Assembly (NCBI GenBank): GCA_029245665.1 | Contig: JAQWOW010000078.1 | Coordinates: 1 to 15,035 of the forward strand | From: Polaribacter sp. | GTDB taxonomy: Bacteria > Bacteroidota > Bacteroidia > Flavobacteriales > Flavobacteriaceae | Direction: 5' to 3' | Length of the DNA: 15,035 bases | Part shown: positions 1 through 7,724 of the stretch, one piece after another | How positions within the stretch are numbered: the first letter of the stretch is position 1 | Layout of the letters: each line of letters opens with the position of its first letter | Notes under the pieces: model-generated | The model's input: only the letters and a program-made list of their open reading frames with translations | Database searches by the model: none | What the model was told of the DNA's origin: nothing | Program-made: the position numbers and the translations under genes

Positions 1-1282
1 ACAGAAATTTGGAGTTGCTGTTAAAGATAAATTAAAAACACTGAAAGAAAATGTTGATACATTAACCTTAACGGCAACTCCTATTCCAAGGACATTACAA
101 TTTAGTTTGATGGCAGCAAGAGATTTATCTGTCATAAAAACTGCTCCACCAAACAGACACCCCATAGAGAGCAATGTTATTCGTTTTTCTGAGGATACAA
201 TTAGAGATGCTATTTCTTATGAAATTTCTAGAGGTGGTCAAGTTTTCTTTATTCATAACAGAATCGAAAATATAAAAGAGGTTGCTGGCTTGTTACAAAG
301 ACTTGTTCCATCTGCAAAAATTAGCATTGGTCACGGTCAAATGGAAGGTAAAAAATTAGAGGAATTAATGCTCGGATTTATGGACAATGATTTTGATGTT
401 TTAGTATCTACGACCATTGTAGAAAGTGGACTAGATGTTCCTAATGCAAATACTATTTTTATTAATAATGCCAATAATTTCGGACTTTCAGATTTACATC
501 AAATGCGAGGTAGAGTTGGGCGTTCAAATAAAAAAGCATTCTGTTATTTTATAACTCCCGCTTATCATATGATGACCGATGATGCAAGAAAAAGAATAGA
601 GGCCTTGGTCTTATTTTCTGATTTAGGAAGTGGAATTAATATTGCTATGAAAGATTTAGAGATTCGTGGAGCAGGAGATTTACTGGGAGGAGAACAAAGT
701 GGATTCATCAATGATATTGGATTTGAAACTTATCAAAAAATACTTCAAGAAGCGATCGACGAATTGAAAGAAAATGAGTTTAAAGAACTGTATCCCAAAA
801 ATACTTCCATCTCTAAAGAATTTGTTAAAGAGGTTCAAATCGATACTGATTTTGAAATTCTATTTCCTGACGATTATATAAATTCCATCTCTGAAAGATT
901 GAGTTTGTATAACAAATTAGGAAGTTTAAAGACAGCTGTTGAGCTTGAGACTTTTGAAACAGATATTATTGATCGATTTGGTAAAATACCCCCAGAGGTT
1001 AAAGATTTATTGAATTCTGTTAGAATAAAATGGTTGTCTAAAGAATTAGGAATTGAGAAAATTATTCTTAAACAGAAAAGAATGATTGGCTATTTTGTGT
1101 CAAATCAACAAAGTGAATTTTATCAAACAGAGGCTTTTACAAAAATATTAAAATATGTTCAGCATAATGGGAAAAGCTGTGTAATGAAAGAAAAACAAAC
1201 AAAAAATGGCTTGCGATTGTTAATTACATTCATAAGGATTGATAGTGTAAAAACAGCATTGGATATTTTAAATAAAATTTAG
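1..1282 (+). CDS. mfd: Transcription-repair coupling factor Mfd, C-terminal part (5' truncated)
   Basis: Mfd is the double-stranded DNA translocase that pushes stalled RNA polymerase off lesions and recruits UvrA. The frame is open from base 2, so the gene begins before the window; about 427 C-terminal residues are visible. In order they show helicase motif III (TATPIPRT, near bases 71-97), the motif IV region FFIHNRIENI, the motif V region STTIVESGLDVPNA, motif VI (HQMRGRVGRS) and then the LEIRGAGDLLGGEQSGF stretch typical of the RecG/Mfd translocation module. The remainder, from about FPDDYINSISERLSLYNKL onward, is the TRCF C-terminal domain (D7) that holds back UvrA binding. The TTG at 107 is an internal leucine codon, not a start. 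The TAG stop lies only 4 bases from the stop of the opposing MutS-like gene, and I see no strong terminator between them. Identification is secure from the motif order; only the truncation limits it. Confidence 0.95.
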   Translation, partial: QKFGVAVKDKLKTLKENVDTLTLTATPIPRTLQFSLMAARDLSVIKTAPPNRHPIESNVIRFSEDTIRDAISYEISRGGQVFFIHNRIENIKEVAGLLQRLVPSAKISIGHGQMEGKKLEELMLGFMDNDFDVLVSTTIVESGLDVPNANTIFINNANNFGLSDLHQMRGRVGRSNKKAFCYFITPAYHMMTDDARKRIEALVLFSDLGSGINIAMKDLEIRGAGDLLGGEQSGFINDIGFETYQKILQEAIDELKENEFKELYPKNTSISKEFVKEVQIDTDFEILFPDDYINSISERLSLYNKLGSLKTAVELETFETDIIDRFGKIPPEVKDLLNSVRIKWLSKELGIEKIILKQKRMIGYFVSNQQSEFYQTEAFTKILKYVQHNGKSCVMKEKQTKNGLRLLITFIRIDSVKTALDILNKI

Positions 1283-1286
1283 ATTT

Positions 1287-3056
1287 CTAAATAATTTTCA
1301 TTTTCTCTAACAAAAAAGACGCATTCATATTTTTACAAATTCCATTTTTTAATGTGTAATCAAAATGCAGTTCGCTTTCTGTAATTTCCGCGTCAAAGTA
1401 GTAGTTCTTAATATCAGAAAATTCATTTTCTAAATCGCATAGACTCACATCATGTGTTGCAATAATTCCTGTAGATTTCGATTTTATTAGTTTTTCTATA
1501 AACTTTTTAGAGCCAATTGCTTTGTCTTTGCTGTTGGTCCCTTTTAAAATTTCATCTAAAATTATAAAATAATCTTTGACCTCTATTGTATCAACAATAA
1601 ATTTTAACCGTTTCAATTCTGAATAAAAATAAGATTCATCTTCAGATAACGAGTCCGTCGTTCGCATACTTGTAATCAACCTTCTTGGAGCATATTTAAA
1701 ACTTTCTGCACAAACAGGCAACCCACAATTTGCCATAACAATAGACAAAGAAACCGTTCTTAAGAAAGTACTTTTCCCTGCCATATTTGCACCTGTAACA
1801 ATAAAAAATTGGTTGTCTGAAATTGTAAAATTATTATCGATTCTCTTCTCTGATTTTAATAATGGATGCCCTAACTGTATCGCTTGAATAATACTATTTT
1901 CTTTGACCAATTCTGGAAATGTATAGTCTGAGTGATTGAAACAGAAATTGGCTAGAGAATTTCCAGCATCAAAAAAAGCAATAACTTCAAACCATTTTTT
2001 TACCGTGTGGTTGTAGATATGTATCCAAGTTTCTACTTTCACTGCATTTCTTAAATCCCTTAAAAAAAATGCATTTCCTAAGATAAAAATCAATACATTA
2101 TTTCGTTGATCAAAGGCATCTAAAATCTTAGAGAATTTCATAAAAATTGCAGATGCTTTTAAATTTTCTGATTGAATAATTTCTTGTTTTTCTTGTAAAA
2201 TTTCAGAAGAAAAATTACCATTCTCGATTTCTTGTAATAGCAAATGATATTGTTTAAAAATAGTTTTAGATTTTCCTGCATTTGCATAAATAGCCTCTGT
2301 TCTTTTAAAAAAAATAGCAGTCACTACTAGTCCAATAATAAACCAAAGAAGAAGTAGGGTGTATGAAATCATTTGGAAAGAAACCAATCCAATTAAAAGA
2401 GAACTGACGATAGAAAACAAGATTGGTAACGGCAAAACTAATTTTGAAAAAACAGCTTTATAGTCTTGAATGTATCGAACAATTACTTTGGAAGAATATT
2501 CTGTTTTAACCAGGCTAGCTAGGGCAGTAAAATGTTGTCTCCATTTTACTTTTTTAGATAATTCTTTAATTACCTCTTGCTTTTTGTCAATTGATAAAAT
2601 ATTGTTTTTAGAGATTATTTTCGCCAACTCTGCAGTCCCTATTTCTGTTGAAGTCCTATTAATGTATTGAAAAAATGAGTGACGCCCAAATAAATCAATA
2701 TCATGACTAAAAAAATGATTACTATCCAAAAATTCCTTTCCTTCTGGAAGAAATGAAAAATCGCCCTCTAAAACTCTAATCTCTGTTTTATTGATTGAAA
2801 TCTTACACAGAACTAACTTTTTTTTCTCCTTTATCTTTAAATATTGACTCAATAAAAAAGAGAAAATTCCAACTCCAACAATCATAATAATTGAGACTAT
2901 TGTTGGGTTTCCTAATGAAAAATAAATTCCAAATAAGGTGAAAAAGAAAACGAGCAACCTTAAAACACTTAAGTTGGTTAACTTAATTTTTATTTTGTGT
3001 AATTCTTTTTCTAGTTTAAGGTTTTCATCCGTATAAAAATGTACTAATTTCTCCAT
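1287..3056 (-). CDS. Membrane-anchored MutS-like ATPase (MutS domain III/V protein)
   Basis: A 589-residue protein whose C-terminal third is the MutS-type ABC ATPase. It has Walker A GANMAGKST (residues 422-430), a signature-like stretch SEDESYFYSEL (471-481), Walker B FIILDE (497-502) and the switch histidine in ATHD (533-536). A DIDLFGRHSFFQYINRTST segment (about 119-137) followed by helices resembles the lever/clamp region. There is no mismatch-recognition domain I with its Phe-X-Glu motif and no C-terminal Smr nuclease domain, so it is neither canonical MutS nor MutS2. Hydrophobic segments near residues 31-70 and 206-250 look like two pairs of transmembrane helices, which would put the ATPase at the cytoplasmic face of the inner membrane. 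A TTG at 3059 would add one residue, but the ATG at 3056 is preferred. That ATG overlaps the upstream gene's stop as TGATG, implying translational coupling. Its biological role is not known to me; a mismatch-repair label would be inherited from the ATPase only. Confidence 0.85.
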   Translation of the reverse strand: MEKLVHFYTDENLKLEKELHKIKIKLTNLSVLRLLVFFFTLFGIYFSLGNPTIVSIIMIVGVGIFSFLLSQYLKIKEKKKLVLCKISINKTEIRVLEGDFSFLPEGKEFLDSNHFFSHDIDLFGRHSFFQYINRTSTEIGTAELAKIISKNNILSIDKKQEVIKELSKKVKWRQHFTALASLVKTEYSSKVIVRYIQDYKAVFSKLVLPLPILFSIVSSLLIGLVSFQMISYTLLLLWFIIGLVVTAIFFKRTEAIYANAGKSKTIFKQYHLLLQEIENGNFSSEILQEKQEIIQSENLKASAIFMKFSKILDAFDQRNNVLIFILGNAFFLRDLRNAVKVETWIHIYNHTVKKWFEVIAFFDAGNSLANFCFNHSDYTFPELVKENSIIQAIQLGHPLLKSEKRIDNNFTISDNQFFIVTGANMAGKSTFLRTVSLSIVMANCGLPVCAESFKYAPRRLITSMRTTDSLSEDESYFYSELKRLKFIVDTIEVKDYFIILDEILKGTNSKDKAIGSKKFIEKLIKSKSTGIIATHDVSLCDLENEFSDIKNYYFDAEITESELHFDYTLKNGICKNMNASFLLEKMKII

Positions 3057-4132
3057 CAATAACTACTTATTCCTCCAGTTAAACTCAATACATTTAATGT
3101 TGGGTATTTCTCTTTTAATTGTTTTGTTACATTGTAGCTCGTAAATCCTTTTTGACAAATCATGACATAGGTTTTTGACTTATCAACGAAAAAAGTAGCA
3201 ACATCAAATTCCTCTATTGAAATAGTTTGATCTACTTTAAAGGGTACTTTTAAATTGGGTAATACCGCGATTAATTGAAGGTTTGAATCACCCATTATTT
3301 TTTTTAGTTCTACTGCTGATATTAGCCAATCTATATTTTGAGAAACACAAGCTGGATTAAAATACGTTTCAACTTTATATAATTTTGCAATTCTATCTTT
3401 TAAAAAATTTGATGTTAACTTTATTTTTAACTGTGTATTTTGAAGTGAATTATAAATCAATAATTCATCTGTCAAAGGTGTTCCAATTTCTGCAATCAAT
3501 TTTAAAACTTCGTTTACTTGCTGAGCAGCAATTATAGTAACAATAGAGTTCAAAGTTCCAGCTTCTTCACAATTAGGAATATCTGAAGTAATCTCCGGAA
3601 AAGCATCTCTTAAATTTGATGAATAGCTGCCGTCTTTTTTCAAGATATTGAAAGTGGAAACATAGCCATCAAACTTGTATAAAGAGCCATAGACTAGGGG
3701 TTTGTTTTTAAGAACACATGCATCATTTAACAAGTATTTTGTAGGAATGGAATCTGTACCATCAACAATGACGTCATACTCTGAAATAATATCAAAGACA
3801 TTTTCTTTAGTGATTGAGTCATTGTTGAAAGTGACTTCTGAAAAAGGCGCTCTTTTTTTGATAAACTCTGATAAAACTTCGGCCTTGTGTTTTCCAACAT
3901 CATCTAAAGCATAAAAAAATTGCCTGTGTAAATTAGAAATATGGATAGTATCAAAATCTACTAAATGAATATTCCCAATTCCACTAGCAGCAAGAGAAAC
4001 TCCAATAACACCTCCTAAACCTCCACAACCTACGATTAATACAGATGCCTCCTGTAATTTTTGCTGCCCAACTTTACCAATTTCAGACAAAGTAATTTGA
4101 CGTTTAAAAAGTTGTTTTTTTGATACAATCAT
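3056..4132 (-). CDS. ThiF/MoeB/HesA-family E1-like adenylyltransferase with C-terminal rhodanese domain
   Basis: These enzymes adenylate the C-terminal glycine of a ubiquitin-fold sulfur carrier (MoaD, ThiS); a fused rhodanese domain, as in MOCS3/Uba4, can supply the persulfide. From the ATG at 4132 the protein has 358 residues: an E1 core opening KRQITL and the nucleotide-binding loop VLIVGCGGLGG (about 31-41), then the acidic VDFDTIHISNLHRQ segment, DVIVDGTDS and NCEEAGTLNSIV, which carries the family's conserved cysteine. The C-terminal about 90 residues form a short rhodanese domain ending MICQKGFTSYN, with a Cys in the persulfide-loop position. The zinc CxxC pairs normal in MoeB/ThiF are not seen. 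An upstream ATG at 4165 would add MAFLFNYLVSS. I prefer 4132 because homologues start close to the RQI motif and the 4165 ATG sits inside an inverted repeat. No moa or thi gene is visible nearby, so the carrier partner is unknown. Confidence 0.83.
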   Translation of the reverse strand: MIVSKKQLFKRQITLSEIGKVGQQKLQEASVLIVGCGGLGGVIGVSLAASGIGNIHLVDFDTIHISNLHRQFFYALDDVGKHKAEVLSEFIKKRAPFSEVTFNNDSITKENVFDIISEYDVIVDGTDSIPTKYLLNDACVLKNKPLVYGSLYKFDGYVSTFNILKKDGSYSSNLRDAFPEITSDIPNCEEAGTLNSIVTIIAAQQVNEVLKLIAEIGTPLTDELLIYNSLQNTQLKIKLTSNFLKDRIAKLYKVETYFNPACVSQNIDWLISAVELKKIMGDSNLQLIAVLPNLKVPFKVDQTISIEEFDVATFFVDKSKTYVMICQKGFTSYNVTKQLKEKYPTLNVLSLTGGISSY

Positions 4133-4162
4133 AGAGCTCACAAGATAGTTAAATAAAAAAGC

Positions 4163-4181
4163 CATTACAAATAGTGTAATG
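4163..4181. repeat. Short perfect inverted repeat between leuS and the E1-like gene
   Basis: CATTACA, a 5-base spacer AATAG, then TGTAATG, giving a 7-bp perfect dyad. It covers the alternative ATG at 4165 of the E1-like gene and lies about 30 bases upstream of the preferred ATG. It could be an operator-like site or a small RNA hairpin. It lacks the G+C content and T-run expected of an intrinsic terminator, and a dyad this short may arise by chance in AT-rich DNA. Confidence 0.3.
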
Positions 4182-4229
4182 ACTTTTAATACTTACTCCA
4201 CTAAAAAAATGCTTAAAAAAACATCATCT

Positions 4230-7200
4230 TTAGCCTACTATATTTACAATTTTACCTGGAACAACAATTACTTTTTTTGGTAATCTACCAGCTAATTGAG
4301 CAATTGTTTTTTCATTTTCCAAGACTGTTTTTTCTATTTCTTCTTTAGACAGATCTAAAGAAAGTTCTAATGTAAAACGCATTTTACCATTAAAAGAGAT
4401 TGGATAATTCTTAGAACTTTCCAACAAATATTTCGGATTAAAAATTGGAAAATCTGCAGTAGAAATTGAAGTTTTATTTCCTAATAAACTCCAAAGTTCT
4501 TCTGCAATATGAGGTGCATAAGGAGAAACTAAAATAGCCAAAGGCTCTAATATTTGACGTTTGTTACATTTTAAAATCGTTAACTCGTTAACAGCAATCA
4601 TAAATGTGGAAACGGAAGTATTAAAAGAAAAATTTTCTATATCCTCTTCAACTTTTTTAATAGTTTTATGCAACGTTTTTAGCTCCTCCTTAGTCGGTTC
4701 TGAATCAGAAACTTCTAAAGTTTCCCCATTAAAATAGAGTTTCCATAATTTTTTTAAGAAAGATGAAACTCCAGAAATACCTGAAGTTTTCCAAGGTTTT
4801 GCTTGCTCTAAAGGCCCTAAAAACATTTCAAACAAACGCAAAGCATCTGCTCCATATTCCTCACAAATAGCGTCAGGATTTACAACATTGTATTTAGACT
4901 TAGACATTTTCTCTACTTCACGTGCAACTTTATAAACTCCATCTTCTAAAATAAATTCAGCATTTTTATAATCTTGATTTAGAGGGTGATTTCTAAAACC
5001 GTCAACATCAAGATCATCAGAAGCGTTTACCAGAGAAACATCAGCATGTACAACTGATTTTACAATCATAATGCTATCAGCATTATCTTGATTTAAAAAC
5101 CCTTTGTCTACTAAATAATTTTTAACTAAAACTTCGAATTCTTCTTCAGAATTAAAAAGATTTTTAGAAACAATTACTGTCGGAATTTTTTGAAGTATTC
5201 CCTCACTAGCATGCGCTGTAAAACAATCTGACTTTATAAAAGGAGTTGCTTTGAATACGAAAGCAGAAGTTCCCAAGATCATTCCTTGGTTGATGAGTTT
5301 TTTTGCAAACTCGTCTACAGGAACAATTCCTTTATCAAATAAGAATTTTTGCCAAAAACGCGCGTATAATAAATGACCTGTTGCATGCTCAGATCCTCCA
5401 ATATATAAATCTACTTCTTTCCAATATTCTAAAGATTCTTTACTTGCAAATTGCTCAGAATTTGAGGCATCCATATACCTATTAAAATACCAAGAACTCC
5501 CTGCCCAACCGGGCATCGTGTTTAATTCTAGTGGATAAACAGTTTTGTTTTTCAACTTTTCGTTAGAAACAACTTTCTTCCCTCGAGAATCCCAAGCCCA
5601 TTCTTTAGCATTGCCTAAAGGTGGTTTCCCATCTTCTGTTGGCAAGTATTTTTCTACTTCAGGCAATACAATTGGCAAGTGTTTTTCTGCTATCATTTGC
5701 GGCATTCCATCTTTATAGTACACCGGAAAAGGCTCTCCCCAATACCGTTGTCTACTAAAGACTGCATCCCGTAATCTATAATTTATTTTCCCATAACCAA
5801 CTCCTCTTTTTTCCAATTCGAAGATGGCTAACTTTAATGCTTTTTCGTATTTTAATCCGCTTAAAAAATCTGAGTTTGCAATGACTGTTCCGTCTTTATC
5901 AACGTGTGCACTTTCAGAAATATCAACTCCTTTAAAAATATTTGGAATCGGAATATTAAAGTGTTTGGCAAAATCATAATCCCTTTGATCACCACAAGGG
6001 ACAGCCATTACTGCTCCGGTACCGTAATTTGCTAAGACATAATCTCCAATCCAAATCTGCACTTTTTCTCTTGTAAACGGATGCAATGCGTAGGCTCCCG
6101 TAAACACTCCAGAAATAGTTTTAACATCTGCCATTCTATCACGTTCAGATCGTTTTGCAGTTGCTTTTATATAGGCATCCACTTCCTCTTTTTGAGCAGC
6201 GGTTACAATTTTAGAGACCAACTCATGCTCAGGAGCCAAAGTCATAAAGGAAACTCCGAAAATAGTATCTGGTCTTGTTGTGAAAACATCAATTTTGTGT
6301 GTGATATTTGCTATTTTCTCAACTCCTTTTTCGGTTTTTAATGGGGATGGAAATTGCAATGCATTATTTATTTTAGAGACAACTTCTAAAATATTTTCAA
6401 TGGCCTCTTCATTTGTAAAGCGGAGGACATTAAATCCTTTTTTAGCGAAAAAATTTGTTCTTTCTATTTCATCTTCTTTACCCGAAAACTCAACAATCAT
6501 ATGTTTGGCCAAGCATACATAATCTACTAAAAATGGACCAATAGTGTATTTTTTTCTAAATTTTGATACCCCTTTTTTATTTTTTAATTCGTCCCAAAGA
6601 ATTGCTTCAGCTTTTGATAAATTTAAACGTACTTCTTTTAAAGCTTCTAAGTCTTTGTAGGACATTTTCACTTCTAAATTTTCAGAAGATGTACTTCCGT
6701 CAACATCAAAAGAAACCATTGCTCCTTGACTTCTTCCAATCCAATTTGTTTGAGAATCTTTGAGGGGTTGCGGCCAGTCTATTTTTTCTAACCCATCTAA
6801 TAAACGTTGAGCATATGCAGAAATTCGCATTGACCATTGTGTCATTTTTTTTCGAATAACAGGATGACCTCCACGTTCTGAAACTCCGTTTACGATTTCA
6901 TCATTTGCTAGAACAGTTCCTAATTCTGGGCACCAATTTACTTGAGTATCTGACAAAAATGTCAACCGATATTGCAATAAAATTTCTTCTTGTTCTCTCT
7001 TTGAAAAGATCTTCCATTCCTCGGAGGAAAAAGACTTGACATCTTCACCGACCTCTGCATTTATCGTTCTGTTTCCTTCTTTTTTAAAGGTCGAAATTAA
7101 CGAAGAGATATCTTCTGCCTTGTCTGAATCTTTGTTGTACCAAGAATTAAATAGTTGAATGAAAATCCATTGAGTCCATTTATAATATTCGGTACTCGAT

Positions 7201-7577
7201 GTTCTTACTTCTCTACTCCAATCAAAAGAAAATCCGATCGTATCTAATTGCCTTCTGTATGTAGCAATATTTTCTTCAGTTGTTTTTGCTGGATGTTGAC
7301 CTGTTTGAATAGCATATTGTTCTGCAGGCAAACCAAAAGAATCATAGCCTTGAGGATGAAGTACATTAAATCCTTTATGTCGTTTGTAGCGTGCGTAGAT
7401 ATCACTTGCAATATACCCAAGAGGGTGCCCAACATGTAACCCAGCTCCAGAAGGATAAGGAAACATATCTAATACATAATATTTGGGTTTATCAGATTTA
7501 TTACTGGCTTTAAAAGTTTGGTTTTCTGCCCAAAATTTTTGCCATTTATTTTCTATCTCTATGTGATTATATTGCAT
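4230..7577 (-). CDS. leuS: Leucyl-tRNA synthetase with an inserted DUF559 domain
   Basis: Charges tRNA-Leu with leucine in the cytoplasm; essential. The 1115-residue product has the class I signature as HVGH (48-51, within PYPSGAGLHVGHP), the CP1 editing-domain motif TTRPDT (432-437), editing-site text GTGAVMAVPCGDQRDYDFA (519-537), WGEPFP (613-618) and the second signature KMSKS (890-894), then the anticodon-binding helices and the small C-terminal domain ending VIVVPGKIVNIVG. The start MQYNHIEIENKWQKFW matches family N-termini. Flavobacterial LeuRS as I recall them are near 930-950 residues, so this one is much longer. Most of the excess is about 130 residues at 294-428, a DUF559 nuclease-like domain, and part is a longer stretch at about 778-840. 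The reading frame is intact across both and every catalytic signature survives, so the enzyme is inferred to be active. The gap of 97 bases to the next minus-strand gene leaves co-transcription possible. Confidence 0.97.
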   Translation of the reverse strand: MQYNHIEIENKWQKFWAENQTFKASNKSDKPKYYVLDMFPYPSGAGLHVGHPLGYIASDIYARYKRHKGFNVLHPQGYDSFGLPAEQYAIQTGQHPAKTTEENIATYRRQLDTIGFSFDWSREVRTSSTEYYKWTQWIFIQLFNSWYNKDSDKAEDISSLISTFKKEGNRTINAEVGEDVKSFSSEEWKIFSKREQEEILLQYRLTFLSDTQVNWCPELGTVLANDEIVNGVSERGGHPVIRKKMTQWSMRISAYAQRLLDGLEKIDWPQPLKDSQTNWIGRSQGAMVSFDVDGSTSSENLEVKMSYKDLEALKEVRLNLSKAEAILWDELKNKKGVSKFRKKYTIGPFLVDYVCLAKHMIVEFSGKEDEIERTNFFAKKGFNVLRFTNEEAIENILEVVSKINNALQFPSPLKTEKGVEKIANITHKIDVFTTRPDTIFGVSFMTLAPEHELVSKIVTAAQKEEVDAYIKATAKRSERDRMADVKTISGVFTGAYALHPFTREKVQIWIGDYVLANYGTGAVMAVPCGDQRDYDFAKHFNIPIPNIFKGVDISESAHVDKDGTVIANSDFLSGLKYEKALKLAIFELEKRGVGYGKINYRLRDAVFSRQRYWGEPFPVYYKDGMPQMIAEKHLPIVLPEVEKYLPTEDGKPPLGNAKEWAWDSRGKKVVSNEKLKNKTVYPLELNTMPGWAGSSWYFNRYMDASNSEQFASKESLEYWKEVDLYIGGSEHATGHLLYARFWQKFLFDKGIVPVDEFAKKLINQGMILGTSAFVFKATPFIKSDCFTAHASEGILQKIPTVIVSKNLFNSEEEFEVLVKNYLVDKGFLNQDNADSIMIVKSVVHADVSLVNASDDLDVDGFRNHPLNQDYKNAEFILEDGVYKVAREVEKMSKSKYNVVNPDAICEEYGADALRLFEMFLGPLEQAKPWKTSGISGVSSFLKKLWKLYFNGETLEVSDSEPTKEELKTLHKTIKKVEEDIENFSFNTSVSTFMIAVNELTILKCNKRQILEPLAILVSPYAPHIAEELWSLLGNKTSISTADFPIFNPKYLLESSKNYPISFNGKMRFTLELSLDLSKEEIEKTVLENEKTIAQLAGRLPKKVIVVPGKIVNIVG
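6294..6698 (-). other. In-frame DUF559 (Vsr/PD-(D/E)XK-like) domain insertion within leuS
   Basis: Residues about 294-428 of the leucyl-tRNA synthetase. The DUF559 core spans about 316-404: RLNLSKAEAILWDELKNKK, then KFRKKYTIGPFLVDYVC, HMIVEFSG, and ERTNFFAKKGFNVLRF followed by NEEAIENILEVV. This order (LR..S.AE..LW..L, F(R)..Y.IG.(Y)I.D(F)V, (V)IE(L)DG..H, GF.V(I/L)RF.NEE) is the DUF559 pattern, known from stand-alone Vsr-related endonuclease-like proteins. It interrupts LeuRS between NWIGRSQGAMVSFDV and KIDVFTTRPDTIFG; in ordinary LeuRS only about ten residues separate these, so the insertion lies at the entry of the CP1 editing domain. Linkers flank the core on both sides (about 294-315 and 405-428). 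The family's second acidic residue (ELDG) and following His appear replaced (EFSGKED), so nuclease activity is doubtful. Domain identity is from motif memory, not a search. Confidence 0.85.
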
Positions 7578-7608
7578 TATTTTTTCATTTATAAAGTGTA
7601 AATTTACG

Positions 7609-7629
7609 TTTATTCTAAGAAAGAATAAA
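7609..7629. repeat. Inverted repeat in the leuS leader
   Basis: TTTATTCT, a 5-base spacer, then AGAATAAA: an 8-bp perfect dyad 32-52 bases upstream of the leuS ATG. It could be a repressor site or an RNA hairpin in the leader. I cannot place a convincing leuS promoter relative to it; TAAATTTA on the minus strand just downstream resembles a -7 element but has no TTG at the right distance. An AT-only dyad of this size may be chance. Confidence 0.25.
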
Positions 7630-7666
7630 GGAAATCAATTGCTGATTATTCATGTTAGGAACCATA

Positions 7667-7708
7667 AAAAAAGTCGAAATTTCAGTGTGCTGAAATTTCG
7701 ACTTTTTT
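7667..7708 (-). terminator. Strong intrinsic terminator of the rimP-nusA-infB operon
   Basis: A perfect 19-bp stem with loop TGTG (7686-7689); the arms are AAAAAAGTCGAAATTTCAG and its exact complement. Read on the minus strand it lies 17 bases after the infB stop and ends in a run of T, the form expected of a Rho-independent terminator. It is symmetric enough to work in both directions, but no plus-strand gene ends here. Confidence 0.9.
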
Positions 7709-7724
7709 ATATGTTTTGAAATTA

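Noticed and set aside
107..109. TTG start for a 391-residue mfd protein
   Set aside because: The frame is open from base 2 and encodes conserved Mfd text (LTATPIPRT) upstream of this codon, so it is internal.
4186..4229. Terminator after leuS
   Set aside because: There are T-runs on the minus strand, but I find no stable G+C-containing stem; read-through into the E1-like gene is possible.
6294..6698. Intein within leuS
   Set aside because: The insert has no splicing motifs: no Cys/Ser/Thr at the N-junction, no terminal His-Asn, no block B TxxH. It reads as a DUF559 domain, so protein splicing is unlikely.
5303..7439. Short open frames on either strand inside leuS
   Set aside because: All overlap a confirmed LeuRS reading frame and give low-complexity products with no recognisable family.
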